DNA of 50,327 nt from Oscillospiraceae bacterium (GTDB taxonomy: Bacteria; Bacillota; Clostridia; Oscillospirales; CAG-272): NCBI GenBank assembly GCA_015064245.1, contig SVSQ01000005.1, positions 1 through 50,327 of the forward strand, in the 5' to 3' direction. The number at the start of each line of letters is the position of its first letter. Position 1 is the first letter of the stretch. Positions 1 to 7,824 of this stretch are shown in pieces. A program made the translations under genes and the position numbers. The notes beneath the pieces are model-generated. The model saw only the letters and a program-made list of their open reading frames with translations, made no database searches and was not told the DNA's origin.

Positions 1-216
1 CATAAGCTGCTCGAAAATGTACTTCTTATCCTCTTCGCTGATATCGGGATTGTTCTTTACTGTCTTAGCGTAGATGCCGTACTCATGCTCTGCAGCGAGC
101 GCTGCGCCCTCCTGCATTACGTTGAACTTAGACGCGGGTACCTTACATACAGGGCACTTTTCAGGCGCTGCATCTCCCTCGTGAACGTATCCGCAAACTG
201 AACATACAAATTTCAT
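1..216 (-). CDS. Reverse rubrerythrin / NADH peroxidase-type protein (N-terminal part, cut by window edge)
   Basis: This gene is missing from the ORF track because it runs off the left edge; 72 codons are visible. The protein begins MKFVCSVCGYVHEG and has two CxxC pairs (CSVC, CPVC), an N-terminal rubredoxin-like iron site. It is followed by the start of a helical region (AAEHEYGIYAKTVKN) like that of a rubrerythrin diiron domain. Rubredoxin first and diiron domain second is the 'reverse rubrerythrin' order of clostridial peroxide reductases, which reduce hydrogen peroxide with electrons from NADH via a redox partner. A GGAGGAAATT ribosome site precedes the ATG at 216. It lies 41 bp downstream of perR on the same strand, so the two are probably co-transcribed. 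The diiron ligands fall outside the window and cannot be checked. Confidence 0.85.
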   Translation of the reverse strand, partial: MKFVCSVCGYVHEGDAAPEKCPVCKVPASKFNVMQEGAALAAEHEYGIYAKTVKNNPDISEEDKKYIFEQLM

Positions 217-257
217 AATAAATTTCCTCCAAAATATTTTTTAATTAAGTTTTTATT

Positions 258-674
258 TTAAATTTCAACACAAGCTGAGCAGCGTCCGTAGTAAAGAACC
301 GCCCCGCCTTCAACGGAAAAACCGTGTGCCTCCGTTACTTTTGGCAGTGTCCCGTCTGACACTATGTCACAGACCGCGCCGCAGATCCTGCATTTAGCAT
401 GACTGTGCGGGTAGAGCGTAATATCGAATCTGTCTGCTCCGTCATATACCGGTACTCTCAAAGCCGTACCGTGTCGGACATAGGAATTCAAAACTCTGTA
501 GACCGTAGCTCGTCCTATCTTGGGATCCGCCTTAAATACCTCCTCGCAGATCATCTCTGCCGTAGGGTGGTTTCGCATACTTTCAAAAACTCTGCGAATG
601 GTCTCCTTCTGCTTCGTATTCCGTTCCGCCTTGACCGTAGCAGCTTCATTACACTTCGCTGTTACATTTACCAT
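258..674 (-). CDS. perR: Fur-family peroxide-type repressor (PerR-like)
   Basis: A 138-residue winged-helix Fur-family repressor. Residues matching all five regulatory metal ligands of Bacillus subtilis PerR are present at almost the same positions: H36 (NHPTAE), D84 (RFDI), H90 and H92 (PHSH), D103 (VCDI). Two zinc-site pairs are also visible, CRIC at 95-98 and CSAC at 132-135. Fur and Zur proteins share the fold, but this ligand set, the neighbouring reverse rubrerythrin and the promoter-overlapping palindrome favour PerR. In that family, iron-catalysed oxidation of the histidines releases DNA and derepresses peroxide-defence genes. The start at 674 has AAAGGAA about 8 nt upstream. The gene probably represses its own operon. 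Confidence 0.85.
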   Translation of the reverse strand: MVNVTAKCNEAATVKAERNTKQKETIRRVFESMRNHPTAEMICEEVFKADPKIGRATVYRVLNSYVRHGTALRVPVYDGADRFDITLYPHSHAKCRICGAVCDIVSDGTLPKVTEAHGFSVEGGAVLYYGRCSACVEI

Positions 675-705
675 TTTCGAAGTTCCTTTCTGTTTTCCGT
701 CTCAG

Positions 706-730
706 CTTAATGATATTATATCTCATTAAG
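706..730. promoter_or_regulatory. Candidate PerR autoregulatory operator
   Basis: An inverted repeat with arms CTTAATGA and TCATTAAG around a 9-bp centre overlaps the perR -10 box. Its CTCATTAAG segment also occurs in the palindrome just downstream of the rubrerythrin promoter (17194-17218). Assignment to PerR is inferred from position and gene content. Confidence 0.55.
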
Positions 731-743
731 CGCGATTTGTCAA
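715..743 (-). promoter_or_regulatory. Consensus sigma-A promoter of perR operon
   Basis: Read on the minus strand this is TTGACA (738-743), a 17-bp spacer and TATAAT (715-720), an exact consensus promoter pointing into perR. The -10 box sits inside the 706-730 palindrome, so a bound repressor would block it. Confidence 0.85.
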
Positions 744-1155
744 GGGGTTTTTGAAAATTTCTTAAAAAAATTTTTTCGCGCTCTTTTTCTTAATATTATC
801 TGTCACTTAAAATGGAAATTCATGGATTTTTCAATCTTATATATGCCGCGCCCACGCTTCGTAATCTTTTGTTTACCAAAACCTGTGAATTAAATTCATA
901 AAGTTATGATATACTATCTAAAGTATTTATTGTTCGTTTAAAAAATCTTCTCAGAAGCCGCCGGTCTGTGGGATACGGTGCGCGGGAAGATAACAGGGCT
1001 GCTAAGCCGATGTTTGCTTTTAAGCAACCTCACCGGCTTAACTCTCCTTCGGCGCTTTCAGCCGAACGCAACATCATACATATATCCGGATAAATGCTGT
1101 TTATTCGGAGTTTTCGTTATACGTTTTTTGTTTAAGAAAGGATTTTTAGTATCAA
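744..1155 (+). other. Intergenic region and structured leader before RNase J
   Basis: This is 412 bp without a convincing gene. TGTCACTTAA at 801-810 matches one strand of the rubrerythrin operator. An AT-rich stretch around 880-930 holds a TATACT-like -10. From about 950 several hairpins can be drawn: AAGCCG paired with CGGCTT enclosing TTGCTT/AAGCAA; TTCGGC with GCCGAA; and TCCGGATAAA with TTTATTCGGA, the last followed by T-rich sequence. The 80-aa ORF in the track here has no ribosome site or recognisable sequence and is rejected. I could not match the leader to a riboswitch class I know. Confidence 0.4.
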
Positions 1156-2841
1156 ATGTCAAAAAAAGAAAAAACAGATCTCCTTCCTCTGAAGGTATAT
1201 TCCCTGGGCGGAATAGATGAGATCGGAAAGAATATGACTTGCATCGAGTACGGCGACGACATCGTCATCGTTGACTGCGGTCTCGGCTTTCCCGACGACG
1301 AGATGCTCGGAGTAGATCTCGTCATTCCCGACATAACTTATTTGGAAGAAAACAGAGAAAAGGTGCGCGGTATAGTTCTCACCCACGGTCACGAGGACCA
1401 TATCGGCGCTCTCCCCTACGTTCTCAAAACCCTTAACGTTCCCGTCTACGGAACCCGCCTCACTTTAGGAATCGTTGAAAACAAGCTCCTTGAGCACCGT
1501 TTTGAAGAACAGCCCCGTCTTTTCTGCGTTGAAGCGGGAGACGTTATCCGCCTCGGCATATTTACTGCGGAGTTCATACACGTCAACCACTCCATCGCCG
1601 ACGCCTGCGCCATCGCTATAAACACCCCTCAGGGTACGGTCCTTCATTCCGGCGACTTCAAGCTGGATCTCACCCCCATCGAGGGTGACATTATGGATAT
1701 CGCGCGTCTGGGCGAGATCGGAAAAGAAGGCGTACGTCTGCTTCTCTGCGAGTCCACGAACGTCGAGCGTCCCGGCTATACGCCTTCCGAAAAGAACGTT
1801 GGACGTTCTCTTGACGATATCTTCCTGCGCAACACGGATAAGCGTATCGTTATCGCGACATTCTCGTCGAACGTTCAGAGAGTTCAGCAGATAATCAACA
1901 TCAGCGCGAAAATGAACAGAAAAGTGGCGATAACGGGACGGTCGATGCAGAACATCGTAGCCGCCGCTATACGTCTCGGTTATATGAACGTTCCCGACGA
2001 CACTCTTATAGATATAAACGAGATAAGACGCTTTCGTCCCGAAAACCTCACTCTCGTCACCACGGGAAGCCAGGGCGAGCCCATGTCCGCCCTTTACAGA
2101 ATGGCTATGTCCGCTCACGACAAGGTCGAGCTTGGCTCAAAGGACCTGGTAATAATCTCCGCCCACGCTATTCCCGGAAACGAAAAGCTGGTGGGCAAGA
2201 TAGTGAACGAGATGTTCAAAAAGGGCGTAAACGTTCTGTACGATTCTCTTGTAGAGGTCCACGTTTCGGGACACGCCTGCCGCGAGGAGCTCAAGCTGAT
2301 GCACGCTCTGACCAAGCCCGAATACTTCATGCCCGTCCACGGAGAGTATAAGCATCTTACGATGCACAAGGCTCTTGCTGAGGAGATGGGAATGGACAGC
2401 GCAAATATTTTCGTCTCTCCCGACATCGGAAACGTTCTGGAGATAACCGAGGACGACGCAAAATGGAACGGAAGCGTAGCCGCGGGCAAGGTGCTGGTGG
2501 ACGGATACGGCGTCGGCGACGTTGGAAACATCGTTCTGCGCGACAGAAAGCATCTTTCCGAGGACGGACTTATAGTCTGTGTGGCGACCGTTGACAGCCG
2601 CGACGGTTACATCATCTCAGGTCCCGATCTCGTATCAAGAGGCTTCGTTTACGTCAGAGAAGCGGAAGGTCTGATGGAGCAGGCAAGGGCTATCGCAAGA
2701 GACGTTCTTACCGACTGCCTTGACGCGAACAATCAGGACTGGGCTGACGTCAAAAATCAGGTGAGAGACGCTATGACGCGTTTCCTCGCCGCAAAAACAG
2801 GCAGAAAGCCTATGATCCTGCCCGTTATAATGGACATTTAA
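1156..2841 (+). CDS. rnj: Ribonuclease J
   Basis: A 561-residue beta-CASP metallo-beta-lactamase nuclease, the usual RNase J length. Motif 2, HGHEDH, is at residues 77-82. HVNHSIADA, LHSGDFKLD and the beta-CASP stretch STNVERPG follow, and the C-terminal half carries GHACREEL and MPVHGEYKH. RNase J degrades and matures RNA by 5'-3' exonuclease and endonuclease activity in Firmicutes that lack RNase E. A single copy is seen, so RnjA versus RnjB cannot be assigned. The AAAGGA ribosome site is rather far (13 nt) from the ATG. It stands alone, with its own leader and a terminator at 2853-2894. Confidence 0.95.
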   Translation: MSKKEKTDLLPLKVYSLGGIDEIGKNMTCIEYGDDIVIVDCGLGFPDDEMLGVDLVIPDITYLEENREKVRGIVLTHGHEDHIGALPYVLKTLNVPVYGTRLTLGIVENKLLEHRFEEQPRLFCVEAGDVIRLGIFTAEFIHVNHSIADACAIAINTPQGTVLHSGDFKLDLTPIEGDIMDIARLGEIGKEGVRLLLCESTNVERPGYTPSEKNVGRSLDDIFLRNTDKRIVIATFSSNVQRVQQIINISAKMNRKVAITGRSMQNIVAAAIRLGYMNVPDDTLIDINEIRRFRPENLTLVTTGSQGEPMSALYRMAMSAHDKVELGSKDLVIISAHAIPGNEKLVGKIVNEMFKKGVNVLYDSLVEVHVSGHACREELKLMHALTKPEYFMPVHGEYKHLTMHKALAEEMGMDSANIFVSPDIGNVLEITEDDAKWNGSVAAGKVLVDGYGVGDVGNIVLRDRKHLSEDGLIVCVATVDSRDGYIISGPDLVSRGFVYVREAEGLMEQARAIARDVLTDCLDANNQDWADVKNQVRDAMTRFLAAKTGRKPMILPVIMDI

Positions 2842-2852
2842 TAAAAGCTCAG

Positions 2853-2894
2853 ATACGCTTACGGAATATTATATTCGTGAGCGTATTTATTTTT
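2853..2894 (+). terminator. Rho-independent terminator of RNase J gene
   Basis: An 11-bp stem (ATACGCTTACG with CGTGAGCGTAT, one G-U pair) with a 12-nt loop is followed by TTATTTTT, 11 bp after the stop codon. Confidence 0.85.
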
Positions 2895-2950
2895 CCGCGG
2901 ATTTTTATATAAAAATTGTAAATTGTGCTATTTTTCCTGTATTTTCTACA

Positions 2951-2978
2951 TTGATTTTTCTGAAAAATATGTTATATT
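2951..2978 (+). promoter_or_regulatory. Possible promoter for the LRR lipoprotein cluster
   Basis: TTGATT, a 16-bp spacer and TATATT lie in an AT-rich stretch downstream of the rnj terminator. The first LRR gene begins about 340 bp later, so a transcript would run through the inverted-repeat element at 3055-3283. Other -10-like sequences nearby make the choice uncertain. Confidence 0.4.
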
Positions 2979-3054
2979 GAAATTATAGATATAATATCAA
3001 TATATTTTTTGTTAAATAAGTAATTCTTCTGTATAATTTATTGTTTATTTTAAT

Positions 3055-3283
3055 AGATTTGTTCGACAAGCTCTTTGACTCATATCAAAATGTTTACGTA
3101 TTTGTAGGGACCGGCCTCCGTGTCAAGAGCATGATTGTAAACTCGACGGTCCACAAAATCTACAAAACACACCCGTCTTTAGCAAATAATTTGTTTCTCT
3201 GCAGGCAGATGCCTGCCGGACCGTCGAGGATTGAAAATCCATAGACGCACGGTCCCTACGAAATGGGGTTGTCGAACATGTCT
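3055..3283. repeat. MITE-like interspersed inverted-repeat element
   Basis: Three nested inverted repeats are visible: outer TGTTCGACAA/TTGTCGAACA, middle GTAGGGACCG (3104-3113) with CGGTCCCTAC (3250-3259), and inner CTCGACGGTCC (3142-3152) with GGACCGTCGAG (3218-3228). The same GTAGGGACCGGC start and CTCGACGGTCC arms reappear at 50264-50327, so it is a dispersed repeat. It has no credible coding capacity: the 67-aa ORF at 3041-3244 is the repeat itself. The intergenic stretch 2895-3321 holds nothing else beyond the AT-rich promoter region. Confidence 0.75.
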
Positions 3284-3321
3284 AATAAAACCGCTATTTC
3301 AATTCAAGGAGGACCTTTAAT

Positions 3322-4713
3322 TTGAAAAGATTTATTACTTTATTATTTATGATATTGCTCTGCTCTCTTATACTCTGCGGATGCGGAGCCTCATGCGAGC
3401 ACGAGTACGGAGATTATAAAATAGACGTTTATCCGACCGACATGGACGACGGTTCCCGCACAAGGACCTGCGCCAAATGCGGAAATACCGAAACGGAAGC
3501 CTTCAGCGCCTCGGTAGGGCTCGATCTTTTCTACCGCGAGGAAGAAAATTTATACGTTTTGCAGGGTATCGGAGAATGCACGGACGCGGTAATAGTCATT
3601 CCGCGCGCTTACGTTACCCATGACGCAGAATACACGGTGGTGGTAATTTCATCAGACGCCTTTAAGGGCTGTAAGTATATCAGAGAAGTTATAATTCCCG
3701 AGGGCGTCAGGGTAATAGGAAATAGAGCCTTTAATTACTGCCCTTCTCTGAAAAAAGTGCACATTCCTTCAACTGTAGAACGAATCGGACCCGAAGTTTT
3801 TAACAGCAGCGCAAACGTCGAAATAGACGTAAGCGAAGATAATCCCTACTATTCGGGAAAGGGCAACTGCCTCGTGGAAAAAGCGAGCGGTACGCTTATC
3901 AGCGGATTTAACAGCAGCGTCATTCCCGACGACTTGGGGATAAAAAAGATAGCGCCATTCGCGTTTTACAAATGTAATGAGCTTAAAGAGATCACTATTC
4001 CCGAAAGCGTCACCGAGATAGGCGAAGAGGCGTTTGCGTGGTGTGAGACTCTTACGAAAGCGACTGTGAAGGGCGCGGAAACTATCGGATACAGCGCTTT
4101 TGGCTACTGCTACGCTCTTGAAAGCGTTGAGCTTCCTAAGAATCTGAAAACGATAGGCGCTGCCGCGTTCACTCACGCCGCGATACGCGAGTTGGTAATT
4201 CCCGAGGGAACAGAGCGCATAGAGCAATCCGCGTTTTCACATTGCGAAAAGCTTGAGACAGTCGATATGGCGGACAGCGTTACGTTTATCGGGACCAGCG
4301 CCTTCGGTAACTGCCATAAACTTTCCCGTATCGAGCTGCCCGCCGATCTTACGGAAATCGGCACTTTCGCATTCTACCAATGCACAAGCTTGCGGTCTTT
4401 GACGATCCCCTCAGGAGTTCGTAACGTCAAAGAACAAACGTTTGCAGGATGCGCGTCTCTTTTGAGCGTAACGGCGCTCGGTGCGGAAAGTATCGGTAAT
4501 TCTGCGTTTGCAGGATGTTACAGACTTGCCGAAATTGCTCTGCCGAAAACTTTGAAAAAGATCGATGGCAGCGCTTTTTATAACTGCGGAGCAATTACAA
4601 GCGTAAGCTTTGAAGGCACGAAGACAGAATGGGAAGCAGTCGCAAACGACGATAGACAGTTGAAAACCTTAACCGTAAAATGCGCTGACGGAAACGTCGA
4701 AGCGTCGAACTAA
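3322..4713 (+). CDS. BspA-like leucine-rich-repeat (LRR_5) lipoprotein 1
   Basis: A 463-residue exported protein. The N-terminus is a lipoprotein signal (hydrophobic core to about residue 18, then LCGCG), followed by a cysteine-bearing segment (CEHEYG, then CAKCG). Most of the rest is LRR_5 repeats of the form 'AF..C..L..v.IP..v..IG', from about residue 95 to 430. It ends in a closing module (GTKTEWEAV, then TVKCADG) shared with its neighbours. It starts at TTG with AAGGAGG 9 nt upstream. Such proteins are surface-anchored and often bind host or microbial ligands; the ligand here is unknown. Two homologues follow within 12 and 20 bp, so the three form one operon. This copy carries a DNPYYSGKGNCLVE insertion module that also recurs in the next two. 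Confidence 0.85.
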   Translation: MKRFITLLFMILLCSLILCGCGASCEHEYGDYKIDVYPTDMDDGSRTRTCAKCGNTETEAFSASVGLDLFYREEENLYVLQGIGECTDAVIVIPRAYVTHDAEYTVVVISSDAFKGCKYIREVIIPEGVRVIGNRAFNYCPSLKKVHIPSTVERIGPEVFNSSANVEIDVSEDNPYYSGKGNCLVEKASGTLISGFNSSVIPDDLGIKKIAPFAFYKCNELKEITIPESVTEIGEEAFAWCETLTKATVKGAETIGYSAFGYCYALESVELPKNLKTIGAAAFTHAAIRELVIPEGTERIEQSAFSHCEKLETVDMADSVTFIGTSAFGNCHKLSRIELPADLTEIGTFAFYQCTSLRSLTIPSGVRNVKEQTFAGCASLLSVTALGAESIGNSAFAGCYRLAEIALPKTLKKIDGSAFYNCGAITSVSFEGTKTEWEAVANDDRQLKTLTVKCADGNVEASN

Positions 4714-4725
4714 AGGAGAGCGCCT

Positions 4726-6087
4726 ATGATCAAAAAAATTTTTGTATTATTATTTGCTTGTATATGTCTTTTCTCAGCGTTTACCGCCTGCGCGGAGGAG
4801 CACGTCCACGAATACGGCGAGTGGTCGGTGACCAAAGATGCGGAATGTGAAAGTCTCGGAACGAAAGAACGTCTCTGCTCCTGCGGCGAAAAAGAGCAGG
4901 GATATCTATCCGCCCTCGGACACACCTTTGAAAATAACGTCTGCGTCCTGTGCGAAGCAAAAGCCAGCGAGGGATTCTGGTTCGAAAGCTACGGAGACGG
5001 CACCTGCTGTATAACCGGCTTCGGCAAATGCACCGATTTCGAATTGATCTTCCCTACCCATTCTCCGAGCGGTGACAGAGTCATTGACATCCGTGATACA
5101 GTTGTACCTCGCGACGGCACGATAAGAAAGATCGTTTTTCCGAACACTTTGATAGATCTGGACGAATTCAACGGATTTCGCGGACTTGAAACCGTGGTTA
5201 TCCCCACGATAACTGAGATCCAAAGTGTTTTCAAGAACTGTCCCGATCTGAAAAACATCTGTATCCCCGCAGATCTTACCTGCGTTTACTCCGACGCTTT
5301 TGCAGGCTCTGTTTATTACAACGATCCAAATAATTGGGAGAACGGCGCTCTGTATCTTGAAAATTATCTGCTGACGGTCAAAGCCGACGTGGGCGAGAGC
5401 TTCGCGGTCAAGAAAGGAACCATACTGATCGCCCGATACGCCTTCCGCGATTGCGTTGGTCTAACTGACGTGATCCTGCCCGAAAGCACTGAAAAGATTG
5501 GCTACGGCGCATTTTACACCTGCGGCGCTCTTAAAGAGCTTCATCTGCCCAAAAACGTTTCGAGAGTTGAACTCGGATTCAACAGAAATCTAAAAAAGAT
5601 AACGGTAGACAAAAATAATCCCGTCTATCACGTGGACGGAAACTGTCTGATAGAGACTGAAAATAAAAATCTGGTCTACGGAGTAGGAAGCTGCGTCATT
5701 CCGACCGACGGAAGCGTGACGAGTATAGCCAATTCCGCCTTCTACCAATGCGATACGCTGACTGAGCTTGTGATCCCCGAAGCGATAACCGAGATCGGCT
5801 ACGGCGCGTTCTCCGATTGCAAGAATCTGAAGAGCGCAACTCTACACCGGAATATCGATATAATAAACAGAAGAGTATTCCGAAACTGCTCGGCGCTTGA
5901 AAGGCTCGATATAGGAAAACCAAGCATTTTCAATCCTTTAGCAATTGATGGATGCTCAAATCTTAAGGAGATAATCTATCACGGAACTAAAGAGGAATGG
6001 GAAAATATGTGCAAAACGTGGGACTTGGAACTAAAACTCAGCTACACCGTCGTCTGCACAGACGGAACTATCGAAAAAACGAAATAA
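4726..6087 (+). CDS. BspA-like leucine-rich-repeat (LRR_5) lipoprotein 2
   Basis: A 453-residue paralogue of the preceding protein. It has a lipoprotein signal ending FTAC, then HVHEYGEW and two zinc-ribbon-like cysteine stretches (LCSCG and CVLCEAK), more cysteines than its neighbours. Fewer canonical LRR_5 repeats follow (about residues 135-410), interrupted by the shared insertion module (NNPVYHVDGNCLIE). It closes with GTKEEWENM and TVVCTDG. AAAGGAG precedes the ATG, and the gap to the upstream gene is 12 bp. Its repeats are more divergent than those of the flanking copies. Surface adhesion or ligand binding is inferred from family knowledge only. Confidence 0.85.
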   Translation: MIKKIFVLLFACICLFSAFTACAEEHVHEYGEWSVTKDAECESLGTKERLCSCGEKEQGYLSALGHTFENNVCVLCEAKASEGFWFESYGDGTCCITGFGKCTDFELIFPTHSPSGDRVIDIRDTVVPRDGTIRKIVFPNTLIDLDEFNGFRGLETVVIPTITEIQSVFKNCPDLKNICIPADLTCVYSDAFAGSVYYNDPNNWENGALYLENYLLTVKADVGESFAVKKGTILIARYAFRDCVGLTDVILPESTEKIGYGAFYTCGALKELHLPKNVSRVELGFNRNLKKITVDKNNPVYHVDGNCLIETENKNLVYGVGSCVIPTDGSVTSIANSAFYQCDTLTELVIPEAITEIGYGAFSDCKNLKSATLHRNIDIINRRVFRNCSALERLDIGKPSIFNPLAIDGCSNLKEIIYHGTKEEWENMCKTWDLELKLSYTVVCTDGTIEKTK

Positions 6088-6107
6088 GAGGAGGAAGAAA
6101 AAATTAT

Positions 6108-7517
6108 ATGAAAAAAAGATTTTTTATAATTTTTGCTATCATTATACTTTGCGCGGGCGCATTTTTCGCCTGCGAAGAAGAAAAAGTCTGTAACCACGAA
6201 TACGGAGAGTGGGAGATAACCCGTTTTCCCGCAGAAATGGAGCCGGGAGAGCGTGCAACGGTCTGCACTGTCTGTAATGAGACGATCACCGAGCAGATAA
6301 ACTATTCCGTCGGACTTGAATACGGTTACCGTAATGAAAACGGGACTGCTTTCGTTACGGGACTCGGAAGCTGTACGGACGAGATCATATATATTCCAAG
6401 TACATTTGAAGGTTGTCCCGTTACAGAAATAAAAAGCAGAGCCTATCTTGGCGCAGGAAACACCAAAGCGGTGATAATTCCCGATACGGTAAAGATCATA
6501 GGTTTTGAGTCAATGACCGGAGATTCTATCGAAACCGTCTATCTTCCAAGAAGCGTTGGGATGATGGACGCCGGTGCCTTTGACAGCCGTCAAAACATTA
6601 AAAATATCTATATCGAAGAGAATTCAAATTATAAGTATGAAGGAAACTGTATTATAGATCTAAGCAAAAAGACGCTTATGCGCGCCTTTGGAGACGCGGT
6701 CATTCCAAACGACGGAAGCGTTGAGATAATAGAATTCTCGGCATTTGCCTATAACGATACCATTAAAAGCGTAACTATTCCGGAAAGCGTTAAGGTCATA
6801 CAGCCCAGCGCCTTTGCAGAATGCACGGCGCTTGAAGAGGTGATATTTTCCGAAGGACTGACCGACCTTGGCAGACTTGCGTTTTCAGACTGTACCGCTC
6901 TGAAAAAAGTAAATCTCCCGAGCACGCTGACAAATATGGGTGACGCTGTTTTCAGAGACTGTACGGCTATTGAAAGCGTTACACTTGCAGAAGGACTTGA
7001 GTTTTTGGGCGAATATGCTTTTGATAATTGCACATCGCTGAAAAACGTTACCTTGCCCGCAAGTCTGAAGACCGTAATGAATGGCGCGTTTGACGGCTCC
7101 GGACTCACCGAGATTTTTATTCCAAAAGGAATCACAAAATTAGAAAACAGGGCGTTCAGCGCTTGCCACTCTCTTACAAGCCTGATCTTTGAGGAAGGAT
7201 TTGCGGCAAAAATTGATTCACAGGCATTCTACGACTGTACAGCGCTTGAAAGCGTTGCGCTTCCGAGCAGTATTACCGTCATTACCGAACGAATGTTCGA
7301 GGGATGCACTAGCCTTTCAAAAATAACTGTACCAAACACCGTAACGAGCATCGAATCCTGCGCTTTCGCGCGCTGCCCTCTTAAAACGATTGAATTCCAA
7401 GGCACTACGGGAGAGTGGAGAAGGATCAAAAAATTCAAAGCCGACGGTCTTGACTGGAACGGCTCTACCGGTGAATACACCGTCGTCTGCACCAACGGAA
7501 CCGTTGAAAAATCATAG
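6108..7517 (+). CDS. BspA-like leucine-rich-repeat (LRR_5) lipoprotein 3
   Basis: A 469-residue third paralogue. The ORF track extends it upstream to 5997 inside the previous gene, but the ATG at 6108 has GAGGAGG 12-18 nt before it and opens a clear lipoprotein signal (MKKRFFIIFAIIILCAG, then FFAC). After the lipobox come CNHEYGEW and the CTVC pair, a shared insertion module (NSNYKYEGNCIID), then regular LRR_5 repeats from about residue 205 to 425. The closing module is GTTGEWRRI and TVVCTNG. Near-identical design across the three genes indicates tandem duplication followed by divergence. The function is unknown beyond a likely cell-surface location. Confidence 0.85.
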   Translation: MKKRFFIIFAIIILCAGAFFACEEEKVCNHEYGEWEITRFPAEMEPGERATVCTVCNETITEQINYSVGLEYGYRNENGTAFVTGLGSCTDEIIYIPSTFEGCPVTEIKSRAYLGAGNTKAVIIPDTVKIIGFESMTGDSIETVYLPRSVGMMDAGAFDSRQNIKNIYIEENSNYKYEGNCIIDLSKKTLMRAFGDAVIPNDGSVEIIEFSAFAYNDTIKSVTIPESVKVIQPSAFAECTALEEVIFSEGLTDLGRLAFSDCTALKKVNLPSTLTNMGDAVFRDCTAIESVTLAEGLEFLGEYAFDNCTSLKNVTLPASLKTVMNGAFDGSGLTEIFIPKGITKLENRAFSACHSLTSLIFEEGFAAKIDSQAFYDCTALESVALPSSITVITERMFEGCTSLSKITVPNTVTSIESCAFARCPLKTIEFQGTTGEWRRIKKFKADGLDWNGSTGEYTVVCTNGTVEKS

Positions 7518-7635
7518 TTGCTTGCAACAATATCACGCTGACACAGTCAGTATATCACTTCCAAATATGATTATGGCTTTTGTGTACACAAAAGCAGCAC
7601 TTGTCAGGAAAATTGCCAAGACATAGATGAACATA

Positions 7636-7777
7636 AAAAGGCTCCCTTGTGTAAAGGGAGGCTGATTCCCGCCCGATAGTAACAAAAAGGAGTACGGACA
7701 AATTTATCCGTACTCCTTTTGTATTTCGGTAGATAAAACCTGCTTTATCGCAGGCACCCCTTGCAAGGGGTTCTTTT
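7636..7777. repeat. REP/MITE-like element with embedded hairpin
   Basis: Imperfect terminal inverted repeats (AAAAGGCTCCCTTG at the left, ACCCCTTGCAAGGGGTTCTTTT at the right in the opposite sense) flank the 7685-7720 hairpin and a CCTGCTTTATCGCAGG hairpin. This fills most of the 307-bp gap between two convergent LRR genes. The 81-aa ORF across it is not credible. Confidence 0.5.
7685..7720. terminator. Bidirectional terminator between convergent LRR genes
   Basis: A perfect 14-bp stem, AAAAGGAGTACGGA paired with TCCGTACTCCTTTT, with an 8-nt loop. A-rich left and T-rich right flanks make it work as a terminator on either strand. Confidence 0.75.
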
Positions 7778-7815
7778 GAACTGCCCCGCATTGTGCGCAC
7801 AATGCGGGGCAGTTC
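7778..7815. repeat. 38-bp perfect palindrome
   Basis: GAACTGCCCCGCATTGTGC is followed directly by its exact reverse complement, with no spacer. It lies 9 bp past the stop codon of the leftward LRR gene. No T-run follows on that strand, so it is not a standard terminator there. Confidence 0.8.
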
Positions 7816-7824
7816 GCTTTTCTG

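Noticed and set aside
930-1125. RNase J leader as SRP RNA, 6S RNA, T-box or a known riboswitch
   Set aside because: None of the conserved sequences of these RNAs that I could recall is present (no SRP GGAAG core, T-box GGGTGG box, or c-di-GMP, THF or ZTP cores).
978-1220. 80-aa ORF in the RNase J leader
   Set aside because: No ribosome site, overlaps strong RNA hairpins and the start of rnj in another frame, and its composition is unlike real proteins here.
7636-7777. Possible CRISPR-like repeat cluster between convergent LRR genes
   Set aside because: The repeats are inverted hairpins, each different, with no regularly spaced direct repeats and no cas genes anywhere in the window.
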